In this document: piece after piece, positions 1 through 7,988 of the stretch
How the letters are laid out: the number at the start of each line of letters is the position of its first letter
Position numbering within the stretch: the stretch's first letter is position 1
Assembly (NCBI RefSeq): GCF_007828865.1
Contig: NZ_VIVK01000001.1
Location: forward strand, 1,488,001 to 1,552,000
Source of the DNA: Kribbella amoyensis
GTDB taxonomy: Bacteria; Actinomycetota; Actinomycetes; Propionibacteriales; Kribbellaceae
Length of the DNA: 64,000 bases
Reading direction: 5' to 3'
Program-made: the position numbers and the translations under genes
Notes under the pieces: generated by a model
What the model was told of the DNA's origin: nothing
What the model saw: the letters and a program-made list of their open reading frames with translations, nothing else
The model's database searches: none

Positions 1-234
1 CCGCTGCAGCGCGGTCGCCTCGGTGTCGATCCGGCGGACCAGCGTCATGTCCCGGTAGAAACCCTTGATCGCCTCGTCGTCGAGGTCGAAGGAGTACTCC
101 GGGTGCTCGCGGCGCTCACCCTCGGGGGTCAGCAGCTGGACGAACTCGACCTCCTCGGAGGTCTGCGGGGGACTGACCGGCGCCTCCACGGGCGCGAACA
201 CTTCCGGGGCAATCCCCGGCACCGACTCACTCAT
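1..234 (-). CDS. 2-oxoacid dehydrogenase E1 component, alpha subunit (partial)
   Basis: This is the N-terminal 78 residues of a thiamine-diphosphate E1-alpha subunit of the pyruvate or branched-chain 2-oxoacid dehydrogenase complex, which decarboxylates the 2-oxoacid and hands the acyl group to the E2 lipoyl domain. The gene runs off the left edge of the window. After an acidic, proline-containing leader the protein reads FDLDDEAIKGFYRDMTLVRR, the conserved opening of the E1-alpha fold. The ATG at 234 has a GAGGAG ribosome site a few bases upstream. The catalytic core lies outside the window, so pyruvate cannot be told from branched-chain substrate here. Confidence 0.85.
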   Translation of the reverse strand, partial: MSESVPGIAPEVFAPVEAPVSPPQTSEEVEFVQLLTPEGERREHPEYSFDLDDEAIKGFYRDMTLVRRIDTEATALQR

Positions 235-589
235 CAGGCACTCCTCGGGTTCGAGCGCGGGATCGCCGCGACCGCAACTTGCACGCAGCCCGGCCTGACC
301 AGCCGGGTGAGGCTTCGCAGGCAGGACCCCGTGGATCCAGGGTTGATGCACTGTCCGGCAGTGAACCTCCTCACTGGTATCACTGCCCATCTTGCCGGAC
401 ACCGTACCGACCGGATTGCTTCTCCGCTAACTGTCTGGACGCGGACTCGTACGCCGGTACCGAAAGGCGTTCAGGCCTGAGACACCAGTCCATCCACTGG
501 TCGTATCGAGGGGTGTCCGGGAGCGCGAATCGCCCCGGTGTGACACCACCGGCGCGATCCGTGCGGCATGTGTCACAGCTCGGTACCGA
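235..589. other. Intergenic region between E1-alpha and phytase genes
   Basis: There is no convincing gene in these 355 bases. The stretch holds the leader and promoter of the E1-alpha gene (minus strand) and the 3' end of phytase transcription. It has several short hairpins: cactg-tccgg-cagtg at 349-363, accagt/actggt at 484-501, and ccggtg/caccgg at 535-552 about 40 bases past the phytase stop. The first could be an operator for the E1-alpha promoter and the last a weak terminator; neither has a T-tract. Confidence 0.4.
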
Positions 590-1852
590 TTACGGCACCA
601 GCTCGAGCCGGACCAGCTTGAAGTTGGTTCCCTCCCGGCCGCCGTCACCCGGCGTGTTCTCACCGTCATGCACAGCGAGCAGCCCGTGCGGGAACCGCGG
701 CCCCAACGGCTGCGTGGTGACGGCCGCACCGTCACTGTGCTGGACGCCGTCGGTCGCCGGGCCGTCGACGACCTGGAAGCCGGCCCGGTACGTCAGTCCG
801 CGCCCGTCGATCCGGTACACCGCGAAGGTCGAGTCGCCCTGGCCGGACGCGTAGAGGGTCCGGACACCGTCGCGGGTCGCGATCGTGAGACCTTCGGCAT
901 CCGCGCTGAGGTGCTTCCCGCCGTCCGGGACGACCGGGCCGGTCGGGACGCACTCCTCGCTCGCCTCGTCGTACGCCGCGGGCTGACCGAACTCGCGGAC
1001 CTTCTCGACCAGGGCCGGCCGGCCACCGGCGAGCGGGATCCGCCAGATGCCGACGTCCTCCTGGGCCGCGTACAGGGTCCGGGTGTCCTGGTCGAACACC
1101 ATGCCCTCGAACTGCGGCCGGTCACCCGGGTCCTCGCACGGCGACCAGGTGCTGCCGGAGCGGAGTTCGAAGCTCGCCGGGAAGTCCCAGTGCGTCACCG
1201 GCCGGTACGTCACCCTCGCTCCGTCGGCGACCAGGCGGTACAGGCCGATCCGGGTCTCGCTGCGCCGGCTGACGGCGACCAGCGGGCCGGCCGGATCGGC
1301 GATCACCGCCACGCCGTACGCGGTCCGCTGCTCCTGGACGTCGTCGGTGTCCTTGCTGAACACGAGCGGGGCGTCCGGGCTGGTGACGTCGGTGAGCACC
1401 TTGTTCCCCGCGTCGGCGCCGCGGCGGTCCACGGCGTACACACGGAGCTGGTCGAGTCCACGATCGGTGACGACGGCCAGATCGCGGACGCGGCCGCCGA
1501 GGCGTACGCCGGTGACGAGGTCGACGTTGTTGAACCGGCCCGCCTCCTGGTCCGGCTCCGGCGCCGGCGGGGTCGGGACGTGCTGAAGTTGACGACCGGC
1601 CAGGTCGACGGCGGTGAGGCCGCCGTTCTTGAGGGTGCCGAGCACGACACTGCGGTCCGGCCGGGTCGGGTGGACCCAGATCGCCGGGTCGTCGGCGTTC
1701 GCGTCACTGCCCGCCTCGTCGTCCCAGTTCGGCCCGGTCTCGGCGGCCGCGACCACCGGCGTCGGTCCCGGGTCGGCCCGCACCGCCATCGCCGGACCAC
1801 TCACAGCAACCACGGCCAGACCGCCGGCCAGCAGAACCCGCGTGATGCCCAT
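590..1852 (-). CDS. Secreted beta-propeller phytase (3-phytase family)
   Basis: This 420-residue protein is predicted to be a calcium-dependent beta-propeller phytase, which releases phosphate from inositol hexakisphosphate outside the cell. A Sec-type signal peptide covers about residues 1-26 (hydrophobic LLAGGLAVVAVSG, then AMA). The mature part opens with DANADDPAIWVHP, the hallmark of this family, followed by VLGTLKNGGL and GRFNNVDLV. Length fits a single six-bladed propeller. The ATG at 1852 follows a GAGGAGTGAGGC ribosome site. It stands alone, divergent from the transporter gene at 2089. Other six-bladed phosphoesterases are possible, but the N-terminal motif is specific. Confidence 0.88.
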   Translation of the reverse strand: MGITRVLLAGGLAVVAVSGPAMAVRADPGPTPVVAAAETGPNWDDEAGSDANADDPAIWVHPTRPDRSVVLGTLKNGGLTAVDLAGRQLQHVPTPPAPEPDQEAGRFNNVDLVTGVRLGGRVRDLAVVTDRGLDQLRVYAVDRRGADAGNKVLTDVTSPDAPLVFSKDTDDVQEQRTAYGVAVIADPAGPLVAVSRRSETRIGLYRLVADGARVTYRPVTHWDFPASFELRSGSTWSPCEDPGDRPQFEGMVFDQDTRTLYAAQEDVGIWRIPLAGGRPALVEKVREFGQPAAYDEASEECVPTGPVVPDGGKHLSADAEGLTIATRDGVRTLYASGQGDSTFAVYRIDGRGLTYRAGFQVVDGPATDGVQHSDGAAVTTQPLGPRFPHGLLAVHDGENTPGDGGREGTNFKLVRLELVP

Positions 1853-2088
1853 GCCTCACTCCTCGAGCTCGGTCCACCCCACCGGCGGACGCTGCCGGAC
1901 ACCCTCGCCCGGCGCCATGACCAACACCTGACCCGGACGTGAACTCGGCGCCCTCGACGCCTGGCGGCGAGCTGGCAGGAAACCGGCGCGGGGTGGCAGG
2001 AAGTGGCTTGCCCGGACGTCGAACCAGGTCTTACTGTCAGGATCGTCTCTGCATTACACCCATGACATGGAATTCGAGGGGTTGATCG

Positions 2089-3102
2089 ATGGCCACCACG
2101 TCCGCGCCCGCGGTCCGGCCCGACCTGGCGGCGCACCAGCCGTCGGCGGCGATGATCTGGACGGCGCTCGCCGTCGTCTACGTGGTCTGGGGGTCGACGT
2201 ACCTGGCGATCCGGATCGTCGTCGAGGCACAGATCCCGCCGATGCTCGGGATGGCGGCCCGGTTCCTGATCGCGGCGACGCTGCTGGCGACGTTCCTCGT
2301 GGTCCGGTCCGGCGGGCGCCGGCTCCGGGTGACCCGGAGCGAGTTGCTGGGCGCGGGGACGGTCGGGCTGCTGCTGCTTGCCCTTGGCAACGGTGCGGTC
2401 GCGGTCGCCGAACAGACGGTGCCGTCCGGTCTGGCCGCCCTGCTGGTCGCCGCGGTCCCGCTGTGGCTGATGCTGCTGCGCGTCGGCGGCGGTGAACGGC
2501 CGCGACTGCTGACCTGGGCCGGCGTGCTGATCGGGTTCGGCGGCGCGGCCCTGTTGTCCGTCTCCGGCGGCGACACCAGCGCGAAGCCGCTGTCGGTCGG
2601 GATCCTGGTGCTCGGCACCATCTGCTGGGCGATCGGGTCCCGGTTCTCGCCCCGGCTCGGCCTGCCGAAGGACCCGCTGGTGGCGACCGTCTACGAGATG
2701 GCGATCGGCGGCGCCGCGATGGTGCTGATCGGCGTCCTCCGCGGCGAGCCCGGCCGGCTCCACCTCGGCGCGGTGGACACGAAGGGCTGGTTCGCGCTCG
2801 CGTACCTGGTCGGCTTCGGCTCGCTGATCGCGTACTCCGCCTACACGTACCTGCTGGCGAACGCGCCGATCTCGCTGATCGGCACCTACGCGTACGTGAA
2901 TCCGGCGGTCGCCGTCTTCCTCGGCTGGCTGATCCTGGACGAGCACGTCACCGCGAAGATCCTGCTCGGCGGCGCGGTCGTCGTCCTCGGCGTCGCGCTG
3001 GTCGTCAGCGCGGAACGCCGGCCTCGCGCGGCCGCGGTCCCGGCTGACCCGGCCCCACCGGATCCCGCCGTCCCCCCGGCGCCACCTGCTGCCGACCGCT
3101 GA
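2089..3102 (+). CDS. EamA/DMT-superfamily transporter (RhaT/YedA-like)
   Basis: This 337-residue protein is an integral membrane carrier with about ten helices arranged as two EamA repeats. The first repeat starts at about residue 20 (WTALAVVYVVWGSTYLAIRIV) and the second at about residue 165. The VYVVWGSTYLAIR signature is typical of DMT exporters. The substrate is unknown; relatives export amino acids or metabolites. The tail (about 315-337) is proline- and alanine-rich and cytoplasmic. The ATG at 2089 follows GAGGGG. It is monocistronic, and a strong hairpin at 3203-3248 lies beyond its stop. Confidence 0.85.
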   Translation: MATTSAPAVRPDLAAHQPSAAMIWTALAVVYVVWGSTYLAIRIVVEAQIPPMLGMAARFLIAATLLATFLVVRSGGRRLRVTRSELLGAGTVGLLLLALGNGAVAVAEQTVPSGLAALLVAAVPLWLMLLRVGGGERPRLLTWAGVLIGFGGAALLSVSGGDTSAKPLSVGILVLGTICWAIGSRFSPRLGLPKDPLVATVYEMAIGGAAMVLIGVLRGEPGRLHLGAVDTKGWFALAYLVGFGSLIAYSAYTYLLANAPISLIGTYAYVNPAVAVFLGWLILDEHVTAKILLGGAVVVLGVALVVSAERRPRAAAVPADPAPPDPAVPPAPPAADR

Positions 3103-3202
3103 TCCGGTCCGGCCGAGCATCCTCCGACGCCGGTGACCACCGGGCGGGCAGGTGAACAACCACGAGGCCGGGCCCTGCGGTGCGCCGGCCTCCGGGGAAC
3201 GC

Positions 3203-3248
3203 GAAACGGCATCGGGAAGGAGTGAGGCGTACTTCCCGATGCCGCTTC
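3203..3248. terminator. Long inverted repeat between convergent genes
   Basis: A 17-bp stem (3203-3219 with 3232-3248, one mismatch) encloses a 12-base loop. It lies between the convergent EamA gene (ends 3102) and the rodlin-like gene (ends 3349), so it probably serves as a bidirectional terminator. There is no T-tract on either side, which is common for actinobacterial terminators. Confidence 0.6.
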
Positions 3249-3348
3249 AATGGTGCTACCGAGTCAATCGCCCCACCGAGGCGACATCTCCGGGTCCTGC
3301 ATCACTGACCAAGGGAGGAGGTCAGCGAGCATCGAACCGACCTGAAGG

Positions 3349-3933
3349 TCAGTTGTTCTCGGACTCCAGCTCGCAGGTCTCCAGCGAGTTGACCGCGTTG
3401 GCGTTCTGGTCCAGACCCAGCAGGCCGGTCAGGTTGCTGATCGGCACCTGGCCACCGACACCGTTCACCGGGATGGTGTTGTGGCAGGCCTGGAACGGGC
3501 CGACCGAGTTGCCGGAGACGGAGACGAGGCCGTCCTCGCCGATCCGGTGCCACTTGGCGCCGTTGTTCTCCGAGTCGGTCTCGCAGGTCTTGACCGCGGT
3601 GGCCTCGTTGCCGTTCTGGTCGATCCCGACGATCGCGGTGATGTCGTTGATCGGCACCTGGCCGCCGACGCCGTTGACCGGAACGAAGTTGTGGCAGGCC
3701 TGGAACGGGCCGATGGCGTTGTCGTCAACGGCAACGAGCGAGCCGTTGTCGCGGACCCAGTACCAGTCCTTGCCACCCATGTTGTAGGCCTTGCTGGCCA
3801 CGGACGCCGCGTCGGCCAGGCCGGCCTGGGACGTGGTGTCGTCGATCATGTTCGCGCTGACGACGGTGGCCAGGCCCAGCGTCGCGACGGTCGCCACGGC
3901 CGCGGCAGCGGCGATCTTGCGAGTTACCTGCAT
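3349..3933 (-). CDS. Secreted two-repeat, rodlin/chaplin-like surface protein
   Basis: This 194-residue exported protein of unknown function has a signal peptide at 1-27 (ends VVSA) and then two tandem repeats of about 70 residues. Each repeat carries GPFQACHN, PVNGVGGQVPI, a DQNxN element and a Cys before an acidic SENN end, giving four cysteines in all. The layout of short hydrophobic VPI segments between paired cysteines recalls rodlins and chaplins of the streptomycete aerial surface, but the sequence is not a clear member of either family. The ATG at 3933 has AAAGGA upstream and is preceded by a BldN-type promoter. It is monocistronic. Confidence 0.7.
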   Translation of the reverse strand: MQVTRKIAAAAAVATVATLGLATVVSANMIDDTTSQAGLADAASVASKAYNMGGKDWYWVRDNGSLVAVDDNAIGPFQACHNFVPVNGVGGQVPINDITAIVGIDQNGNEATAVKTCETDSENNGAKWHRIGEDGLVSVSGNSVGPFQACHNTIPVNGVGGQVPISNLTGLLGLDQNANAVNSLETCELESENN

Positions 3934-3976
3934 TATGCGAGGTTTCCTTTCGGGTTTGACGGATTCGTCTTAGGGG

Positions 3977-4004
3977 CTAACGACAGGTGCGGTAGCGGGT
4001 TACA
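3977..4004 (-). promoter_or_regulatory. BldN-type ECF sigma promoter
   Basis: Read on the minus strand the sequence is TGTAAC, 16 bases, CGTTAG. It closely matches the streptomycete sigma-BldN consensus (CGTAAC, 16 bases, CGTTGA), whose known targets include chaplin and rodlin genes. The start point would fall near 3970, leaving a leader of about 37 bases before the ATG at 3933. Confidence 0.55.
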
Positions 4005-4363
4005 AAATTCGTCGGCGATTTTTTCTGGCCGGGATGATTCCCGCTCACGGCCGAGGTGACGCCCACCGAGTTCGCTGACTCGGCAGCAACATGCCTCTGA
4101 CCAGGCAACTTCTCGGTGGCTGAGACCGCAGGAAGGCCAGCCGCCCGCGCGGGAAAGTGTTTTCAGGCAAGCCGTAACTCGTCCGCGACTTCCTCGTTGT
4201 CTGATCGCAGGAGACGGATGGTCCGATGATTCGGTGATATTTCGGTGGGCTCGGTGGCCGCCGAATCGGTAATATGAAGATGAGTCGGAATGTCATTGCA
4301 ACACAACCGGGATATTCGCGCCGTGTTTTTTCGGGGCACGGCGCGTGACCGGTCACTCAAGAC

Positions 4364-4430
4364 CCGCTGCCGCGCGCATCGGCAGCGGTGGGAGACCCGG
4401 GCACCCCATGGGAGCCCGGGTCTTTCCTTT
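4364..4430 (+). terminator. Tandem hairpins ending in a T-rich tail
   Basis: A 9-bp perfect stem (4364-4372 with 4380-4388) is followed by a 10-bp perfect stem (4393-4402 with 4414-4423, 11-base loop). The second runs directly into TTCCTTT on the plus strand, which is the form of an intrinsic terminator. The minus strand has no T-tract. Confidence 0.55.
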
Positions 4431-4450
4431 GCCCGGACCGGGTGATTGCC

Positions 4451-4510
4451 CGGACCGGTGGCCGCGCGGACCGGTGGCCGCGCGGACCGGCGGCCGCGCG
4501 AACCGGCGGT
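4451..4510. repeat. 16-bp tandem repeat, about four copies
   Basis: The unit cggaccggtggccgcg occurs at 4451-4466 and 4467-4482, with one change at 4483-4498, and as a partial degenerate copy running into the stop codon of the SDR gene. The unit is not a multiple of three and lies just downstream of that gene on its strand. A diverged copy (cccggaccggg) lies upstream at about 4432. Confidence 0.75.
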
Positions 4511-5226
4511 CAGAAGTCGCGCAGGTCGATCGTGCTGCCGGAGTCCAGGTCGCGGTCCAGCAGGGACCACAGCCCGCGGGCGGCCTGGCCGGGACTGACC
4601 AGGCGGCCGGACCGGTCGAGGTCGCGGAATCGCTCGACGGCCGGAAAGGCGCGCTCGTCGACCTTGCGGATCTCGGCCTGCATGGCGGTGTCCACGACGC
4701 CGGGCGCCACCGAGAGCACCCGGCAGCCGTTCGGCTCGGCACCGACGGTGCGCACCCACTGCTCCACGGCCGCCTTGCCGCCGTTGTACGCCGACCAGCC
4801 CGGGTACGGGTTCTTCGCGGCGCCGGACGACAGCAGGATCAGGTGCTTCTCGCAGTCCAGCCCCGCGGTCGCGCGGAGGAAGGCGGCGCCGAGGACCTGG
4901 GGCGCGGCCGAGTTCAGCAGGATCGCCCGGGCGTACTCCGCGCTGTCGACCTGGTCGGCCGGGCCGATCGGGACGATGGTGCCCGCGTTGTGCACGAACA
5001 CCACCCGCTCCCCCGCGAACCCGGCCAGGGCCTCACCGAAGTGCCGCTCCACCCGAGCCCATTCGGCCGGGTCCGCCAGGTCGGCGGCGAAGTGCTCCAC
5101 CGAACTTCCGGCTGGGGTCGGCCGGCGGGAGATGCCGATGATCCGGGTGTCCTCGGCCGGGATCGCGGCGGCCAGCGCGGCGCCGATCCCGGCCGAGGCG
5201 CCCGAGATCCAGACCAGCGACTTCAC
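4510..5226 (-). CDS. SDR-family oxidoreductase (sepiapterin-reductase-like)
   Basis: This 238-residue classical short-chain dehydrogenase has the NAD(P)-binding glycine motif GASAGIGAA near the N-terminus, NAG at about 80, a catalytic Ser in [10 protein letters not shown] and the YNGGK form of YxxxK at about 145. [11 protein letters not shown] follows the active site. The basic SRR after the second strand favours NADPH. It begins with GTG at 5226 inside a GTGA overlap with the stop of the aminotransferase, so the two are translationally coupled. Substrate is unknown; the compact C-terminus resembles sepiapterin reductase and YueD-like enzymes. Confidence 0.82.
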   Translation of the reverse strand: MKSLVWISGASAGIGAALAAAIPAEDTRIIGISRRPTPAGSSVEHFAADLADPAEWARVERHFGEALAGFAGERVVFVHNAGTIVPIGPADQVDSAEYARAILLNSAAPQVLGAAFLRATAGLDCEKHLILLSSGAAKNPYPGWSAYNGGKAAVEQWVRTVGAEPNGCRVLSVAPGVVDTAMQAEIRKVDERAFPAVERFRDLDRSGRLVSPGQAARGLWSLLDRDLDSGSTIDLRDF

Positions 5227-6302
5227 CGGCGCCAGGACCGGGCGACGCCGAGGAACAGGTCGTTCGCCTCGGGCTCGCCGATCGTGACGCGGGCGCCGTC
5301 CCCGGGGAACGGCCGGATCGAGACCCCTTCGGCCTGGGCCGCCTCGGCGAACGCCACGGTGTCGTCCCCGAGCGGCATCCAGACGAAGTTCGCGTGCGTC
5401 TCCGGTACGTCCCAGCCGGCCGCGCGGAGTTCGCCGACGACCCGGGTCCGCTCGGCGACCAGCGCCTCGACCCGCTCGAGCAGCTCGGCCTCCGCCTTCA
5501 GCGACGCGACGGCCGCCGTCTGCGCGATCTCACTGACCCCGAACGGCAGCGCACACTTGCGGATCGCGGTGATCACCGGCGCGTGGCCGACCGCGTACCC
5601 GACCCGGAACCCGGCCAGCCCGTACGCCTTGGAGAACGTCCGCAGCACCACCACGTTCGGGCGGTCGCGGTACAGCTCGACGCCGTCGACGGTCGCCGGT
5701 TCGCGGACGAACTCGCGGTACGCCTCGTCGATCACGACCAGCACGTTCCGCGGTACGGCGTCCAGGAACGACACCAGCTCGTCCCGGTGGACCACGGGCC
5801 CGGTCGGGTTGTTCGGCGTACACACCAGCACCACCCGGGTACGGTCGGTGAGCGCGGCCGCCATCGCCTTGAAGTCGTGCCGGGCGTCGTCGGTCAGCGG
5901 CACCTGGACCGACGTCGCGCCGGTCAGCTGCACCGCGATCGGGTACGCCTCGAACGAACGCCACGCGTAGACGACCTCGTCGCCCTCGGCGCAGGAGGCC
6001 TGCAGCAGGTGGTAAAGCAGCGCGACCGACCCGGTCGCGACCGCGAGGTCACTGACCGGGACGTCGAACCGGGCGGACAGCGTCTCGAGCAGTTCGAGCG
6101 CGCCCATGTCGGGATAGCGGTTCATCGAGGCGGCCGCCTCGGTCGCCGCGGCCAGGACGCCGGGCAGCGGCGGGTACGGGTTCTCGTTGGAGGACAACTT
6201 GTAGGTCGGCCGTCCGTCGGCGCGCTCCGGTGGCTTGCCCGGCTTGTAAGCCGCGACATCGTCCAGGCAGGAGCGGAAGCGGACCTCGTCGTGAGCGGTC
6301 AT
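5223..6302 (-). CDS. Histidinol-phosphate / aromatic-amino-acid aminotransferase family
   Basis: This 359-residue class I/II PLP enzyme resembles HisC and the actinobacterial aromatic aminotransferase Pat (HisC2). Visible landmarks are [12 protein letters not shown] near the start, [19 protein letters not shown] and the PLP-lysine segment [16 protein letters not shown]. Because it is paired with an SDR rather than his genes, a role as a Pat-like aromatic transaminase or in a secondary pathway is more likely than histidine synthesis (inference). The start ATG at 6302 has no strong ribosome site. The dimethylargininase-like gene ends 79 bases upstream and might be co-transcribed. Confidence 0.85.
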   Translation of the reverse strand: MTAHDEVRFRSCLDDVAAYKPGKPPERADGRPTYKLSSNENPYPPLPGVLAAATEAAASMNRYPDMGALELLETLSARFDVPVSDLAVATGSVALLYHLLQASCAEGDEVVYAWRSFEAYPIAVQLTGATSVQVPLTDDARHDFKAMAAALTDRTRVVLVCTPNNPTGPVVHRDELVSFLDAVPRNVLVVIDEAYREFVREPATVDGVELYRDRPNVVVLRTFSKAYGLAGFRVGYAVGHAPVITAIRKCALPFGVSEIAQTAAVASLKAEAELLERVEALVAERTRVVGELRAAGWDVPETHANFVWMPLGDDTVAFAEAAQAEGVSIRPFPGDGARVTIGEPEANDLFLGVARSWRR

Positions 6303-6381
6303 GGCCGCAGGCTAAGCCCTGCGCGTCGCCAGCAGAACCCCACACCCCGCGGCCCGCACCCGCCCCCTGGAGCGAGGCCCG

Positions 6382-7254
6382 TCAGGCCGGCAGCACGACC
6401 TCGCCACCGGCCACCGTCGCCGGGGTGAGGTCGAAGTCGAGCGGGTTGGTCAGGCACCGCGCCGAGCCACCGCCCTTGTGGAACTCGGTCAGGTCGAGCA
6501 CCACCACCCGCAGTCCCAGCCCGGTCAGGATCGCCCGCAACCGGTCCGAGCAGGCCGGCATGATGATCGTCTCGCCCACCACCACCGAGTTGCCGCTGAA
6601 CGCGAACGCCTCGTCGTCGGTGAGCACGATCGGCTCGGGCACGATCCCGGCCAGCTCGGCCTGGCTCGCGGCGTCGAAGGCCGGCGGGTAGACCAGCGCG
6701 TGGGTGCTGTCGACCGGGCAGAACGGCAGGTCCAGGTGGTACATGCCCTCGTGCGCGATCCGCAGGCCGCGGACCCGGATCCCCCACTCGGTGGCCAGGT
6801 GCTTGAGCGCGTCCGCCTCGGTCCGCGGCCCGTACCCGACGACCAGGCTGTCGCCGAAGACGAAGGCGTCACCGGACTCGAAGTGCGGGCCGACCCCGTC
6901 GGACCCGGTCCGGCGCAGGTCGAACCCGTGCTCGGTGAACCAGGGCGCCGCGGTCAGCGACTCGTTGCGGCGCGGCGCGAACCGCATGTGCGAGAGCATC
7001 GCGCGGCCGTCCACGGTGGCCAGGCCGAGGTTCATCGCGTACACCATGTCCGGCGAGTCGGGGCGCTGGTCGAGCACCTCCACCTCGCCGCCGGCGTCGA
7101 CGATCGCCTGGCCGAGCGCGTCCCACTGCTTGCGGGTCAGCTCCGGGTCCGGCTGGTCCTGGGTCGACATGTACGGGTTGATCACGTAGTCGATCCGGAA
7201 GTGGTCCGGACGGACCATCAGATAACGGCGACCCCACCCCAACGGCTGACCCAT
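6382..7254 (-). CDS. Dimethylargininase-type amidinohydrolase (DDAH/arginine deiminase superfamily)
   Basis: The 290-residue protein belongs to the guanidino-modifying superfamily. It is predicted to hydrolyse dimethylarginine or a similar guanidino compound to citrulline plus amine. It opens with RRYLMVRPDHF and INPYM, has the substrate-binding acidic segment near FESGDAF, the catalytic His in HLDLPFCPVD and the nucleophilic Cys in HKGGGSARCLTNP at the C-terminus, as in actinobacterial DDAH. I chose ATG 7254 because GAGGTGG precedes it; an ATG ten codons upstream is less well placed. An operator-like palindrome lies at 7298-7312. Confidence 0.85.
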   Translation of the reverse strand: MGQPLGWGRRYLMVRPDHFRIDYVINPYMSTQDQPDPELTRKQWDALGQAIVDAGGEVEVLDQRPDSPDMVYAMNLGLATVDGRAMLSHMRFAPRRNESLTAAPWFTEHGFDLRRTGSDGVGPHFESGDAFVFGDSLVVGYGPRTEADALKHLATEWGIRVRGLRIAHEGMYHLDLPFCPVDSTHALVYPPAFDAASQAELAGIVPEPIVLTDDEAFAFSGNSVVVGETIIMPACSDRLRAILTGLGLRVVVLDLTEFHKGGGSARCLTNPLDFDLTPATVAGGEVVLPA

Positions 7255-7297
7255 GATCCACCTCGCTGCACTCGGGACCGGCATTGACTGATCCCCT

Positions 7298-7312
7298 GAT
7301 TGTCCGACAATC
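7298..7312 (-). promoter_or_regulatory. Perfect 7-1-7 palindrome, GntR-type operator
   Basis: The sequence gattgtc-c-gacaatc sits 44 bases before the start of the dimethylargininase-like gene. The TTGTC-N-GACAA core is typical for FCD-type GntR repressors. The nearest such regulator is encoded at 9774-10442, but nothing in the sequence proves the pairing. Confidence 0.5.
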
Positions 7313-7367
7313 CGTCAGTGTGCAGATCAACCCGGCCGGAGTCAACACGAGGTGGTGGAGCGGTTGA

Positions 7368-7988
7368 TCAGCCGGTGAAGCCGGGCGCGTTCTGGTAGAC
7401 GATCTCGAGCTTGCTCGGGTCGTACCCGTGACCGACCAGCCACTCCTGGGACTTCTTCCGGCCCTCGGAGTCGCTGAGCTTGATGATGAACGCGAGCGTC
7501 TCGGGATCGTCCTTGGACTTGCGTGACGCGCCGTAGTTCACCGTGAAGCCAGGCCCGACGTACGGCAACTCCTGCAGGATCGGGTACTTCCGCTGGATCC
7601 GCTTGTTCTGCTCGTCGAACTTGCGGCCGCCCTCGGCCTCGGTCTCCAGCACCTGGTCCGGGTGGTTCTTCTCCCACTCCCGGCCGGCTGGTCCGTTCGA
7701 GAACAGGAACATCTTCACGGCGACGTCACCTCGCACGTTCACGGTCTGGGTATGGGTCTCGAACCCGTCCCGCTCGCCGACCAGGGTGTGCTCGCCGGAC
7801 TTGAGCTTGAGGTCGCCGTTCGGGTCGACCTTGACGCCGTCGACGGTGAGGGTGAGGTCGTTCGGGATCGAGCGCACCCGCACGGTGTGCTCGCCACCGC
7901 CGCGGAAGACCAGGTAGCCGCCGACGAGGACGACCAGGATCACCACGACCACGCCACTGAGCATCCACAGCCGGGGATTCTCATCCAT
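7368..7988 (-). CDS. Membrane-anchored PEGA-like domain protein
   Basis: The 206-residue protein starts with ATG at 7988, overlapping the last eight bases of the upstream hydrolase gene, so the two are coupled. It has a short cytoplasmic start (MDENPRLW), one membrane helix at about 8-30, then an extracytoplasmic PEGA-like beta domain (IPNDLTLTVDGVKV, GEHTLVGERDGFETHT). After about 105 comes a charged region without a recognised family, ending GFTG. PEGA domains usually bind surface polymers. With the hydrolase it may form an envelope-bound pair; the function is unknown. Confidence 0.7.
   Translation of the reverse strand: MDENPRLWMLSGVVVVILVVLVGGYLVFRGGGEHTVRVRSIPNDLTLTVDGVKVDPNGDLKLKSGEHTLVGERDGFETHTQTVNVRGDVAVKMFLFSNGPAGREWEKNHPDQVLETEAEGGRKFDEQNKRIQRKYPILQELPYVGPGFTVNYGASRKSKDDPETLAFIIKLSDSEGRKKSQEWLVGHGYDPSKLEIVYQNAPGFTG

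Larger units (their letters stand above)
3934..4509. other. Gene-free region with possible plus-strand small RNA
   Basis: These 576 bases hold the promoter of the rodlin-like gene on the left and have lower G+C than the flanks (about 4190-4330). At the right end are two consecutive hairpins oriented for a plus-strand transcript, although no plus-strand gene lies upstream. A short 16-bp tandem repeat abuts the SDR gene. A non-coding RNA within about 4010-4430 is possible but unproven. Confidence 0.35.

Noticed and set aside
590-1942. Long plus-strand open frames opposite the phytase gene
   Set aside because: They are mirror-strand artefacts of high G+C third positions; the minus-strand frame has a signal peptide and family motifs.
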